63,531 bases of DNA, from assembly GCA_944319795.1 (NCBI GenBank), contig CALUFA010000013.1:1-63531 (forward strand), in the 5' to 3' direction. Origin of the DNA: an uncultured Prevotella sp. (lineage in GTDB: Bacteria > Bacteroidota > Bacteroidia > Bacteroidales > Bacteroidaceae). Positions within the stretch are counted from its first letter, which is position 1. The number at the start of each line of letters is the position of its first letter. The translations under genes were made by a program, and so were the position numbers. Under the pieces are notes generated by a model. That model saw nothing but the letters and a program-made list of their open reading frames with translations. It had not been told where the DNA came from and searched no databases. Positions 18,401-27,179 of the stretch are shown piece by piece.

Positions 18401-19818
18401 AGATACAAAACGGCAAGATGAAGCTGCACGTTTCACTTGTAGACGTAACCGGCATAACCGAAATGCTGATGAACGAATTCAAGATCCTGGCCGGCGAGCG
18501 CGACATTGCGTTCGTTATCGACAAGCCCGACGAAAGGATAATGGCATGGTGCGACGCCGAAAAAATAGGCGTGGTGCTCAACAACCTTATAAGCAACGCT
18601 TTCAAATACACCGACGACGGAGGCAACATTTGCGTGGCGCTTGCCTACGACCACGACCGAAAACTCTGCACGATAAGGGTCGAGGACGACGGCGCCGGCA
18701 TTCCGCAGTCGCAGCTCGAAGTGATTTTCGAGAGATTCTCGCAGGCCGACAACAAGACGTCAGGCGACAACGTCTACGCCGGAACGGGCATCGGCCTGTC
18801 GCTGTCTAAGGAATACGTAAACATGCACCACGGCCGTATATGGGCCGAGAACATTGCCGGCGGAAAGGGCGTGGTGTTCACCGTAGAACTGCCTACGGAC
18901 AAAGACCACTTCAACGACAAGGACATAGAGGTCTACTTCGACGACGGCACGGCCGGCAGCAAGGCGCTGGCCGAAACCAACGCAAACGCAACAGAAAAAG
19001 CAAATAAGGAGGAAAGCATGGACGAGGGCGTGCCGACAATCATGCTGATCGAAGACAACGTAGACATGTGCCGCATGCTGCAGCTGCAACTCGGCGCCCA
19101 TTACAACGTGCTGGCCACGCACGACGCGAACGACGGACTTAAGAAAATATACCAGTACCACCCGGACATTATCATCACAGACCTGATGATGCCGGGCGTA
19201 AGCGGACTCGACCTGCTGCGCAGCGTGCGCCAAGACTTCAACATAAGCCACATACCAGTGATCATGTTGACGGCCAAAAACACGGAGGAAGACAAGATGA
19301 TGTCGGTAAAAGCCGGAGCCAACGCATTCATAACCAAACCTTTCAGCAGCAGTTACCTCATCGCGCGGGTTGACCAACTGTTAGAAGAGCAGCGCATATT
19401 CCAAAGAAAGATGGTTGTGCAGAGCGCCGTCGAAACCAGCAACGACAGCACAGGCGACGAATATGAGCAGCATCTCGTGAAAAAAGACATCGAGTTCATG
19501 CACAAGATTCACGAGATAATCGAAAACAACCTCAACTCAAACGACTTCAACATCGACACCATAGCAGGCACTATCGGACTGAGCCGCTCGGCGTTTTTCA
19601 AGAAACTTAAGAGCCTTACGGGCTTCGCCCCGGTCGACCTCGTGCGTGAAATACGCCTGACAAAAGCCGCAAGAATGATAGAGGCCACCGACAGCAGCAT
19701 AACCGAAATAGCTTATTCCGTCGGATTCCGCGACGTCGGTTACTTCGGCAAATGCTTCAGGAAAAAATACGGGAAAACACCCAAAGAATACCGAAACGAC
19801 ATCAGGGGGAAGAATTGA
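15454..19818 (+). CDS. Hybrid two-component system sensor/regulator (HTCS)
   Basis: This one-protein sensor and transcription activator is the usual switch of Bacteroidetes glycan loci. I chose the ATG at 15454 because MKTLLHAILLIIAFPAALSA then forms a clean signal peptide; an in-frame ATG at 15436 adds six residues. The periplasmic part (about residues 25-830) is two beta-propellers of Reg_prop repeats (WFGTWHGLCSFDG, LWIGTENGLASL) plus a Y_Y_Y domain. A membrane helix follows near residue 880. The histidine kinase has its phospho-His at 931 (SHELRTPLS), then N-box NLISNAFKYTDDG and GTGIGLSLSKEY. The receiver domain has Asp1243 (IITDLMMPG), and an AraC-type HTH lies at the C-terminus (SVGFRDVGYFGKCFRKKYG). 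All kinase and receiver residues are present, so it should be active. It probably binds an oligosaccharide of the locus and activates both strands. Confidence 0.96.
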   Translation: MKTLLHAILLIIAFPAALSARPGMIVEHYTQDDGLPSNTVYSALKDGDGFMWFGTWHGLCSFDGAKFVPYTTRPNHTSDVPPQKVRNMVEDKDGYLWIRNTDNHLYMFDKTTEAYNDAYDELQRLSRNVQVIKIQRMDNGRVLVLTRNKELFEAWVENGKPTVAKIYDSRNNIDGATMRLKRNVLGENSKYVYWLSTNLNICAITKKSAKPLLAGLKQGDNITCFRQTGRYVCAGTRNGAVYIAGIDDGRAERYAFPGINSPVTSVNLIDGKIYLTTPSGLYSSHDGGQPKLVTAGITGVSASFVDKNDKLWLCSNNGTMVCHDPATSSQLTFTLPSDSLFAEMKFMDTGANGLFILQRNGEIWRFDHETRLMQNVNILKEFADNTSGTHFFDIDLDANGIMWLSSTTSGVFKVCFPKYRFKFIFPDIQGLQKPGDDGKGIRAVYQARNGDLWLGTRGGGLYCMDVKTKDVKRSFGVRDIGVVYHIMEDKEGNLWFSTKGSGLVKGTPDDMAPQGLRLTRYANRRGDPNSISSNRVYYTYQDSRGRIWACTFYGGLNLIENRGGKTVFRHKRNGMKTYPDYELYTDVRSITEDNEGRMWVATTDGLMSFDGKFNGCEGIRFETYRDRNNPGVTSNDIYTMYKDSRGHIWLGIFGNGLKRIKYYDKKKRRPVLESYTINEKGGNVVTSIVEDKNHCLWIGTENGLASLKQNSSFVKNYDRFAGFPDVTVEDNTSTCLSDGRILIGCRQGLLAFNPSAVRNDNEIKYNTFIVDFKVADRSLEDFEPPIYQGSLKYAKEIVLKHDQATFTIEFSSPYYADNSLVPYTYILDGYEDQWHDNGNNRIASYANVPPGHYTFRVKVNDGYSPERVLEIIVLPPWWATWWAYLIYALLGTLALYAIMRTVSYVIRMRNEVYINDRLAELKIRFFTNISHELRTPLSLIKGPVEELKATEKFSPTGKEYLDLIERNSTKMLRLVNQILDFRKIQNGKMKLHVSLVDVTGITEMLMNEFKILAGERDIAFVIDKPDERIMAWCDAEKIGVVLNNLISNAFKYTDDGGNICVALAYDHDRKLCTIRVEDDGAGIPQSQLEVIFERFSQADNKTSGDNVYAGTGIGLSLSKEYVNMHHGRIWAENIAGGKGVVFTVELPTDKDHFNDKDIEVYFDDGTAGSKALAETNANATEKANKEESMDEGVPTIMLIEDNVDMCRMLQLQLGAHYNVLATHDANDGLKKIYQYHPDIIITDLMMPGVSGLDLLRSVRQDFNISHIPVIMLTAKNTEEDKMMSVKAGANAFITKPFSSSYLIARVDQLLEEQRIFQRKMVVQSAVETSNDSTGDEYEQHLVKKDIEFMHKIHEIIENNLNSNDFNIDTIAGTIGLSRSAFFKKLKSLTGFAPVDLVREIRLTKAARMIEATDSSITEIAYSVGFRDVGYFGKCFRKKYGKTPKEYRNDIRGKN

Positions 19819-19953
19819 CAAGGTATAAAAACCGTGTCCAAAGAAGCCCCGTAACCGCTCTTTAGCAAAATTTCAAGTAATAGTAGCTTATAATTAAAGT
19901 CTAAAAAAATAAAATATAGTACAAAACCATTTCGAATGCGTCTATAAGATAAC

Positions 19954-20820
19954 ATGAAACGTTTATTTATTACCTTATTAATATTGACTGCAGGGCTGAT
20001 AGTCCCTGAGTCCGTATTGGCGCAACAACGGTACAAAATCGGTGTGTGCGATTGGATGGTGCTTAAGCGCCAGAAGTTAGGCGAGTTTAAATTGGCCAAG
20101 GAACTTGGCTGCGACGGTATCGAAATGGACATGGGCGGCCTTGGTACGCGCCGCTCGTTCGACAACAAGATGCGCGATCCCGAGTCGGTTAAGGTGTTCA
20201 CGAACATGGCCGACAGTTTCGGAATAGAAATCGGAGCGGTGGCCATGTCGGGGTTCTACGGCCAAAGTTTCGCAAAGAAAGAAAGTTGGCGGTGGCTCAT
20301 GCAAGACTGCCTCAACACGATGGGAAAGATGGGGGCGCGCGTTGCTTTCCTGCCTCTCGGAGGATGCGGTAACAACTGGGCTGACTCAATTCCCCTGCGC
20401 CAAGAGATTGTATGGCGCCTGCGAGAAGTAGGAGAAATGGCAAAAGCGCGCGGAATGGTGGTCGGAATAGACACTCCCCTCGACGCCGAGGGCAACATAA
20501 AATTGCTTGACGAAATCGGTTCTGACGGTATAAAGATTTTCTATAAGTTCCAAACCGCCGTCGAAAACAAATGCGACATAGCCAAGGAAATAAAGACTCT
20601 CGGCAAAGACCGAATCTGCGCCATACACGCAAGCAATACCGACGGTGTATGGCTGCGCGACGACAAGGCAGTCAACATGAAGAAAATCAAGAAGGCGCTC
20701 GACGAAATCGGATGGTCGGGTTGGCTTTTCGTTGAGCGCAGCAGGGACGTAAACCAAGTGCGCAACGTGAAGCTCAATTATGGCGAAAATGTTAAATACC
20801 TAAAAGAAATATTACAATGA
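19954..20820 (+). CDS. Secreted sugar isomerase/epimerase-like TIM-barrel protein
   Basis: The 288-residue product has a Sec signal peptide (cleavage near SVLAQ) followed by a xylose-isomerase-like (AP endonuclease family 2) TIM barrel. Recognisable strand ends are GCDGIEMDMGG, GARVAFLPLGGCG, GMVVGIDTPLDAEGN, ICAIHASNTDG and WLFVERSRD. Acidic and His residues at several of these ends (Glu/Asp in IEMDMG, His in IHASN, Glu in VERS) could bind a metal. Exported members of this family in Bacteroidetes are often annotated as sugar phosphate isomerase/epimerase, but a periplasmic location makes a sugar-phosphate substrate unlikely. The next gene overlaps its stop by four bases (ATGA), so the two are translationally coupled. 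The true substrate is unknown. Confidence 0.85.
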   Translation: MKRLFITLLILTAGLIVPESVLAQQRYKIGVCDWMVLKRQKLGEFKLAKELGCDGIEMDMGGLGTRRSFDNKMRDPESVKVFTNMADSFGIEIGAVAMSGFYGQSFAKKESWRWLMQDCLNTMGKMGARVAFLPLGGCGNNWADSIPLRQEIVWRLREVGEMAKARGMVVGIDTPLDAEGNIKLLDEIGSDGIKIFYKFQTAVENKCDIAKEIKTLGKDRICAIHASNTDGVWLRDDKAVNMKKIKKALDEIGWSGWLFVERSRDVNQVRNVKLNYGENVKYLKEILQ

Positions 20821-21482
20821 GAACTATCTTAACTGTTTTCGTGGCGCTACTATCATTAAGCGTTACCAATGCGCAGACATTCACTTTGGATTCAAACGGC
20901 CGCGACAAGGACTATGTGAACACCATTCTCGGCAGGTCGAAGAAAGTGACTGACGCACTGAACATTACAGGAACGGAGAAAGGTACGGAAGTGCTCAACA
21001 TCGTGGCAAACCGCTACTTTGAATTGAATGACATCTACGAAGAGCGCGACAGTCTGAAAGCTGCTGCGTCAAAGTTCACCGGCGATGCAAAGAAACAGGC
21101 CCAGGCATTCGCCGAAAGCCAAAAAGACAGCAAACTGTACCGCTCACACTTCGCTTTCGACGCTGACCTCTCGCTGTTCTTAAACGCTGCGGAAATAGAA
21201 ACGGTGAAAGACGTCATGACGTATAATGTCGTAAAAGTGACATACGACGCGCAGTGCGACATGATTCCTACACTTAAGGAAGAAGAGAAAGCACAGATAC
21301 TTGCATGGCTGAAAGAGGCACGCGAATTTGCCATAGACGCTGAAAGCTCAAGGAAAAAGCACGAGGCTTTCGGTAAATACAAGGGCCGCATCAACAACTA
21401 TCTCAGCAAGCGCGGATACGACCTCACGAAAGAGCGCGAGGAGTGGGCAAAGCGGGTTAAGGCACGCGGAGGCACACTGTAA
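20817..21482 (+). CDS. DUF3826 secreted protein
   Basis: The 221-residue protein starts with a signal peptide (cleavage near SVTNA). The mature part is almost all helical and highly charged (NIVANRYFELNDIYEERDSL, KARGG at the end) and matches what I know of DUF3826, a Bacteroidetes family found in glycan utilisation loci. Its function is not known. The start codon overlaps the stop of the isomerase-like gene by four bases. That suggests the two act together, possibly as a periplasmic complex. No catalytic motif is visible. Confidence 0.8.
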   Translation: MRTILTVFVALLSLSVTNAQTFTLDSNGRDKDYVNTILGRSKKVTDALNITGTEKGTEVLNIVANRYFELNDIYEERDSLKAAASKFTGDAKKQAQAFAESQKDSKLYRSHFAFDADLSLFLNAAEIETVKDVMTYNVVKVTYDAQCDMIPTLKEEEKAQILAWLKEAREFAIDAESSRKKHEAFGKYKGRINNYLSKRGYDLTKEREEWAKRVKARGGTL

Positions 21483-21687
21483 CCGGCAAACAAGTTGTCA
21501 GCAGCCGGACAGACAAGGACATTTGACCTTGTAAGCTGATATTACTCAACAAACGAGGAATAAATTATGAGCAGACAAGTTGTTTACTGATGAGAAACAA
21601 ACGGGCAGGAACAAGCCGCAAGGCAAACCTGCTTGTCTACCCATCTGCCGACAACTTGCCTGCTGAATCATTATAAAACCATGAATT

Positions 21688-23778
21688 ATGAACCCTGAAT
21701 TAAACAAAGCATTACTAACCTTTTTCCTTTCCGCATCAGCCTTAATACCGGCTACGGCGCAGCAAAACGGCATTACGGACACACGCAACAGCAAGTTCGC
21801 AGTGGTAAACTCAACGCCGATCGACGCCGTAAAATGGACCGACGGCTTTTGGGGCGAACGCTTCGGAGTGTTCAGCGGCACTTCCATACAAAGCATGTGG
21901 GAGACTTGGAAATCAGATAAAGGACATAGTTACAACAACTTCCTAATCGCGGCCGGCGAAAAACAAGGTAAGAGGCACGGGCCTCCTTTCCACGACGGCG
22001 ATATGTACAAGTGGCTCGAAGCGGTAGCAGCGGTCTACGCAGTGAACAAAGATCCCGAGTTAGACAAAATCATGGACGACGTGATCCGCCTCATCGCAAA
22101 GGCACAACAACCCGACGGATACCTGCATACGCCCGTAGTTATCGCCCAGATGAACAAGAAAGCCGTACAAGACGAGGAAAAGGAGAACGAGAACATAGGC
22201 ACCGCCGTAGGCACGAGCAAGGACGGACGCTTCGGCAATCCGCTGAACTTCGAGGCTTACAACCTCGGCCACCTCATCACGGCCGGCATCATACACAAGC
22301 GCGCAACTGGAAAAACCACGCTTTACGACTGTGCCGTAAAAGCAGCCGACTGCCTTTACGACTTTTACATGCACCCTACGAAAGAGGCTTTGGAGCAAGG
22401 CGTCATCTGCCCGTCACACTACATGGCGATAACCGAAATATACCGCGAGACGGGCAATCCGAAGTATCTCGAGCTATCGAAACAACTCATTAACATACGC
22501 GACAGCGTAAAGAACGGAACCGACGACAACCAAGACCGCATTCCGTTCCGCCAGCAATACAACGCAATGGGCCACTCGGTAAGGGCCAACTACCTTTACG
22601 CCGGAGTTGCCGACCTTTACGTAGAGGACGGCGAAGCCCAACTGAAAAAGAACTTAGATGCCATCTGGGACGACCTCGTACACCGCAAAATGTACATCAA
22701 CGGAGCCTGCGGCCCACTCTTCGACGGCACTTCTCCCGACGGCACTGAATACAAGCCGGCCCTCATACAGAAGGTACACCAAAGCTACGGACGGCCCTAC
22801 CAGCTGCCCCACTCCACCGCCCACAACGAGACTTGCGCAAACATTGGCAACATGCTGCTGAACTGGCGATTGTTCCAGACCTCAGCCGACGCCAAATATA
22901 CAGACCTTGTTGAGAATTGCCTGTATAACAGCATACTCTGCGGAATAAGCCTTGACGGAAAGAAATACTTTTATACGAACGCCTTAAGAAAATCTGACGA
23001 ACTGCCTTACAAACTGCGCTGGCCGAGGGAACGCGTTGAATACATCAGCTGTTTCTGCTGTCCTCCCAACACTTTGCGCACCCTTTGTGAGGCCCAGTAC
23101 TATGCTTACAGCGTAGGCAAGGGCGAGATTTACGTCAACCTTTACGGTGCCAACACGCTCACTACAAAGCTCGACGGCATCGGCGAAATCACACTTGAAC
23201 AGAAGACCGACTATCCGTGGGACGGCAACGTGGCGCTTACCGTAGCCAAACTGAAGGGTAAGAAAGACTTCACGCTGAAGCTGCGCATCCCTGCATGGTG
23301 CGACAACGCAACGATAAAAGTCAACGGCGAACCCGTCAATGTCGACGCTAAGAACGAAAGTTACGCCGCCGTAACACGCCAATGGAAAAAAGGCGACGTT
23401 GTAACCCTTGACATGCCGATGGAAACGAAACTGATGGAAGCCAACCCGTTGGTAGAGGAATGCCGCGGACAGGTGGCCGTACAGCGCGGTCCAATCATCT
23501 ACTGCCTTGAGAGCAACGACCTTAACGGAGTCGACATCGACAACATCGCCATTCCCGTCGACGCGAAGTTCACCCCCGTAGAGACTACAATCGAGGGCAG
23601 CCGCATGATGGCTTTGGAGACAGAAGCCGTCAACCGCACCGAGGCTTCATGGGAAAACACCCTCTACCGCGAAATCAGCAAAGACAAGAATACAGTTAAA
23701 ATACGCCTCATCCCCTACTACGCTTGGGGCAACAGGGGCGACAGCGAAATGACGATATGGATACCCGTAGAATTATAA
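21688..23778 (+). CDS. GH127-family glycosidase (beta-L-arabinofuranosidase type)
   Basis: GH127 enzymes (formerly DUF1680) cleave beta-L-arabinofuranosides, and one characterised member acts on aceric acid in RG-II. This 696-residue protein has a signal peptide (cleavage near PATAQ) and the full family layout. The (alpha/alpha)6 barrel carries DGDMYKWLEAVAAVYAV, YNLGHLITAGIIH and NAMGHSVRANYLYAGVADLY, and two beta-sandwich domains follow. The zinc-thiolate active site is intact: Glu381 and Cys383 in HNETCANIG, and Cys457-Cys458 in CFCCPPN, with Cys457 the expected nucleophile. Two hundred bases without a gene separate it from DUF3826. The next gene begins inside its last 22 bases. Confidence 0.93.
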   Translation: MNPELNKALLTFFLSASALIPATAQQNGITDTRNSKFAVVNSTPIDAVKWTDGFWGERFGVFSGTSIQSMWETWKSDKGHSYNNFLIAAGEKQGKRHGPPFHDGDMYKWLEAVAAVYAVNKDPELDKIMDDVIRLIAKAQQPDGYLHTPVVIAQMNKKAVQDEEKENENIGTAVGTSKDGRFGNPLNFEAYNLGHLITAGIIHKRATGKTTLYDCAVKAADCLYDFYMHPTKEALEQGVICPSHYMAITEIYRETGNPKYLELSKQLINIRDSVKNGTDDNQDRIPFRQQYNAMGHSVRANYLYAGVADLYVEDGEAQLKKNLDAIWDDLVHRKMYINGACGPLFDGTSPDGTEYKPALIQKVHQSYGRPYQLPHSTAHNETCANIGNMLLNWRLFQTSADAKYTDLVENCLYNSILCGISLDGKKYFYTNALRKSDELPYKLRWPRERVEYISCFCCPPNTLRTLCEAQYYAYSVGKGEIYVNLYGANTLTTKLDGIGEITLEQKTDYPWDGNVALTVAKLKGKKDFTLKLRIPAWCDNATIKVNGEPVNVDAKNESYAAVTRQWKKGDVVTLDMPMETKLMEANPLVEECRGQVAVQRGPIIYCLESNDLNGVDIDNIAIPVDAKFTPVETTIEGSRMMALETEAVNRTEASWENTLYREISKDKNTVKIRLIPYYAWGNRGDSEMTIWIPVEL

Positions 23779-25523
23779 TTGCATCAATCTTAGCCGCTGC
23801 CTTCGGCCTAAACGCCCACGCAACCGACGTTATCGTAAAACCGGGGGCATACTCGATTGAGAAAGGTTTGCAGCAAGCACGCGAGGAACGCCGCCTCAAC
23901 AACGCCGACGACGTATGCCTGCGGCTGCAGGAAGGCACGTATTACCTCAACCAACCGATAATAGTACGTCCCGAAGACAACGGCACGCGCATCATTGCCG
24001 ACGGCAAGGTTACCATAAGCGGAGGCGTGAAAATCAGCGGTTGGAAGAAAGAAGGCAAATATTACGTTGCCGACGTTCCCGACTTCAACGGCCGTCCGTT
24101 AGAGTTCCGCCAGATGTGGATTAACGGCCAAAAGGCCGTAAGGGCGCGCGACGTGGCCGACTTCAACGACATGTACCGCATCCGAAGCCTCGACAAGGCG
24201 AAAGAGACGATATACGTTCCGGCCGAAGCCGTGAAGAAAATCGTGAACGCACGTTATGCCGAAATGGTAATCCACGAGATGTGGTGCGTGGCCAACCTGC
24301 GCATAAAAGGCATAAAGATACAGGGCGACAGCGCCGCTGTGACGTTCCACCAGCCCGAAAGCCACGTACACTTCATGCACCCGTGGCCTTCGCCAATGGT
24401 CAACACCGACGGCCGCAACTCAGCCTTCTACCTGACCAACGCCAAAGAATTGCTCGACACCGAGGGTGAATGGTATCTCGACGCAAGGGCGTCGAAAGTG
24501 TACTACATTCCCCGTAAGGGCGAGAACATGAAGACGGCGGAAGTCATCGTGCCGGCCGTAGAAACCCTGCTCAAGGTCGAAGGCACGCCCGACGAGCCTG
24601 TAAAGGACGTCACTTTTGAAGGCATCACGTTCAGCCACGCAACGTGGATGCGCCCGTCAGTCAGCGGACACGCTCCCCTGCAGGCCGGAATGTACATGAT
24701 AGAGGCATACAAGCTGCGCCCGAAAATGAACCGCCCCAACGGCGACCACAAGCTCGACAACCAGGGTTGGGTAGGCCGTCCGGCTGCAGCCGTAAGCCTC
24801 AACTGCGCCGAGAACGTGTCGTTCACGAAATGCACGTTCGAGCACAACGCCTCGACGGGCCTCGACTACCACCTATATATAAAAGGTGGAAGCGTTGACC
24901 GCTGCACCTTCCGCGACATGGGCGGCTCCGGAATACTGGCCGGCGGCTTCGGCCCCGAGGGGCACGAGGCCCACTTGCCATACGCTCCGACCGACGAACG
25001 AATAATCTGCACGGGACTGAGCATCACCAACAACCTCATCACCGACGTGACCAACGACGACTGGGGATGCGTAGGCATAGGAGCCGGCTTCGTCAAAGAC
25101 ATCAAGATTTGCAACAACGAAATCAGTGAAGTGTCTTACACCGGCATATCAATGGGCTGGGGATGGAACCAGCAAGTCTGCTCGATGTCGAACAACCTCG
25201 TCAGCGGCAACCTAATCCACCACTACGCCAAGCACATGTATGACACGGCAGGCATATACACCTTAGGGTCGCAACCCCACTCGTTCATCGAGGGCAACGT
25301 AGTACGCGACATCTACTCTCCGAGCTACGCCCACGACCCCAACCACTGGTTCTACCTCTATACGGACGAAGGCTCGTCGTATATCACGGTTAGGAACAAC
25401 TGGACTCCTACCGAGAAATACCTCAAAAACGCCAACGGCCCGGGCAACACTTGGGAAAACAACGGCCCCGGAGTGCCCGACAGCATCAAGGCTAAAGCCG
25501 GAATAACACCCGAAGCGAAATAG
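23757..25523 (+). CDS. Right-handed beta-helix glycosidase candidate (possibly GH141-like)
   Basis: I chose the ATG at 23757 because it starts a signal peptide (MDTRRIIIASILAAAFGLNA); an upstream in-frame start at 23724 would add 11 polar residues inside the GH127 gene. The 588-residue protein has an N-terminal beta domain with the pattern LRLQEGTYYLNQPIIVRPED and a QMWINGQKAVRARD block. A long parallel beta-helix follows (NVSFTKCTFEHNASTGLDY, NNEISEVSYTGISMGWGW, HMYDTAGIYTLGSQ). This resembles GH141, which contains an RG-II fucosidase and a xylanase, and GH120-like helices. The GH127 neighbour fits an RG-II-like setting, but the family is inferred from memory. The start overlaps the GH127 stop by 22 bases, so the two are coupled. 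Confidence 0.78.
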   Translation: MDTRRIIIASILAAAFGLNAHATDVIVKPGAYSIEKGLQQAREERRLNNADDVCLRLQEGTYYLNQPIIVRPEDNGTRIIADGKVTISGGVKISGWKKEGKYYVADVPDFNGRPLEFRQMWINGQKAVRARDVADFNDMYRIRSLDKAKETIYVPAEAVKKIVNARYAEMVIHEMWCVANLRIKGIKIQGDSAAVTFHQPESHVHFMHPWPSPMVNTDGRNSAFYLTNAKELLDTEGEWYLDARASKVYYIPRKGENMKTAEVIVPAVETLLKVEGTPDEPVKDVTFEGITFSHATWMRPSVSGHAPLQAGMYMIEAYKLRPKMNRPNGDHKLDNQGWVGRPAAAVSLNCAENVSFTKCTFEHNASTGLDYHLYIKGGSVDRCTFRDMGGSGILAGGFGPEGHEAHLPYAPTDERIICTGLSITNNLITDVTNDDWGCVGIGAGFVKDIKICNNEISEVSYTGISMGWGWNQQVCSMSNNLVSGNLIHHYAKHMYDTAGIYTLGSQPHSFIEGNVVRDIYSPSYAHDPNHWFYLYTDEGSSYITVRNNWTPTEKYLKNANGPGNTWENNGPGVPDSIKAKAGITPEAK

Positions 25524-25577
25524 GCCGGGCGGCAAGAAACCGCAAGGCATACGCCCATAACAAAACACAAGGTTTGT

Positions 25578-25643
25578 GAAAGGCGGTCTTTTACGACGTA
25601 AAAGGCCACCTTTTACCGCATGAAAGGCCACCTTTCGCAAGCC
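25578..25643. repeat. 22-bp palindromic repeat array (three units)
   Basis: Three back-to-back 22-base units start at 25578, 25600 and 25622. Each contains a near-palindrome of the form AAAGGCnnnCTTT followed by a variable 8-10 base spacer. The phase is exactly 22 bases. It lies in the 285-base gap between the beta-helix gene and the MFS gene. Confidence 0.8.
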
Positions 25644-25808
25644 TAAACGCCGCATTTTGCGCAGCATATACTATCATACTGGCAATCAATGCGTTACAAG
25701 CCAAAGAAAAGAAGAAACACCATAATCTTTACAAACAATAAGCAACTAACATCTACTATCAACATACATGGACGCCGACGGCGTTCAACGGGAACAAAAA
25801 TCTGATAT

Positions 25809-27179
25809 ATGGAAAAGAAAAAAAGCAGTTTAAAAAGCACGATTGCCGTATCGCTGACCAACTATCTCGACGCGGGCGCAATCGTAGCAGGAGCCAGCGG
25901 ACTCACCCTCTGGCAGAATTACTTAGGGCTGACCGAGGGGCATCTCGGCCTGCTTAACGCCATCAGCGCCAACTGTCTCGGCGCTGCCATCGGCGCAATA
26001 ATCGGCGGATTCCTCGCCGACAAATACGGACGAAAAGCCATTTACACCTACAACATGCTGGTCTACATGCTCGGCGTTGCGCTGATAATGTTTTCAGTGA
26101 ACTTCCCAATGCTGCTGGCCGGATTCCTCATCACGGGAATATCCGTAGGCGTAGGCGTGCCGGCGTCGTGGACCTACATATCTGAAAGCTCGGAGGTCGG
26201 CAACCGCGGCCGCAACATCGGCATCTCGCAAATGGCATGGGGCATCGGCCCTACCATCATACTCATACTCGGCACGCTGCTCGCACCGCCCACGAGCGGA
26301 GCCGACAGCGCCGGAGTGCTGTTCGCGCCGGTAGTCGAGTCGCTGGCCGGAATGCTGACGGGCGGCGCAGTAGAGGGCAACGCCCTCAACGTGTTCAGCA
26401 GCCGCATAGTGTTCGCATCGCTGTTCGTCGTGGCGTTCATAGCATGGCTGTTGCAGCGCCGCTTGGACGAGTCGGAGGAATGGAAGGCCCAGAAGGCCAA
26501 GCAAGGCGGCAAGCCGCAGGGCGGCGTATTCTCGTCGTTCGGCTCGCTGTTCACAAACAAGGTGAACATCCGCACGATACTCTTCCTCGCCGGAATCTAC
26601 CTCACATGGAACCTCGTAAGCTCCGTTATGGGCTTCTTCCAGCAGCACATCTACGAGACGGCGGGCGGACTCTCCAACCAGCACGCCAACATGCTGTCGG
26701 TAGCCCAATGGGTGATCATCATCATAACGACCTTCATTTTCTCGATGATAGTCGACAAGGTAAACCAGCGCTGGCTGTATTTCTTCGGCGTAGGCATGGG
26801 CGTTTTGGCATGGGTTATCATCGTGACGATCGGCGTAAACAGCATCGCCGGCCTGTTGTTCTTCACCCTGATATGGGGCATCCAGGCAGGAGTCTCGGTG
26901 CAGTCGTTCTACGCGTTGTGGGCGTCAGAACTGTTCCCGGCCAAATATAGGGCGGCCGCCCAGGGCATAATGTTCTTCATCGTGCGCGGCGTTTCGGCGC
27001 TGTGGGGCATCGGTTTCGTCTACATCTACGGCGAAAACGGCGAAGGCTTCACCCTCGCGGCTTACATAATGATGGCCCTGCTGCTCGTCTCTTTGGTAAT
27101 CGGAACAGTATGGACTCCGCAGACAAGAGGAAAAACTTTGGAACAAATAACAAAAGAAAGATATGGCGACAACATATAA
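25809..27179 (+). CDS. MFS sugar transporter
   Basis: The 456-residue inner-membrane protein has about 12 hydrophobic segments and the major-facilitator loop 2-3 motif (FLADKYGRKAIY). It also has a sugar-porter-like cytosolic stretch after TM6 (RRLDESEEWKAQKAKQGG) and LFPAKYRAAAQG before TM10. It should move a mono- or short oligosaccharide from periplasm to cytoplasm by proton symport. The next gene, a cytoplasmic GH78, starts 17 bases inside its 3' end. A rhamnose-containing di- or oligosaccharide is thus the likely cargo; this is inference from the overlap. Confidence 0.92.
   Translation: MEKKKSSLKSTIAVSLTNYLDAGAIVAGASGLTLWQNYLGLTEGHLGLLNAISANCLGAAIGAIIGGFLADKYGRKAIYTYNMLVYMLGVALIMFSVNFPMLLAGFLITGISVGVGVPASWTYISESSEVGNRGRNIGISQMAWGIGPTIILILGTLLAPPTSGADSAGVLFAPVVESLAGMLTGGAVEGNALNVFSSRIVFASLFVVAFIAWLLQRRLDESEEWKAQKAKQGGKPQGGVFSSFGSLFTNKVNIRTILFLAGIYLTWNLVSSVMGFFQQHIYETAGGLSNQHANMLSVAQWVIIIITTFIFSMIVDKVNQRWLYFFGVGMGVLAWVIIVTIGVNSIAGLLFFTLIWGIQAGVSVQSFYALWASELFPAKYRAAAQGIMFFIVRGVSALWGIGFVYIYGENGEGFTLAAYIMMALLLVSLVIGTVWTPQTRGKTLEQITKERYGDNI

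Noticed and set aside
25578-25643. 22-bp arrays as a CRISPR
   Set aside because: Units are directly adjacent, spacers are only 8-10 bases, and no cas genes are present.
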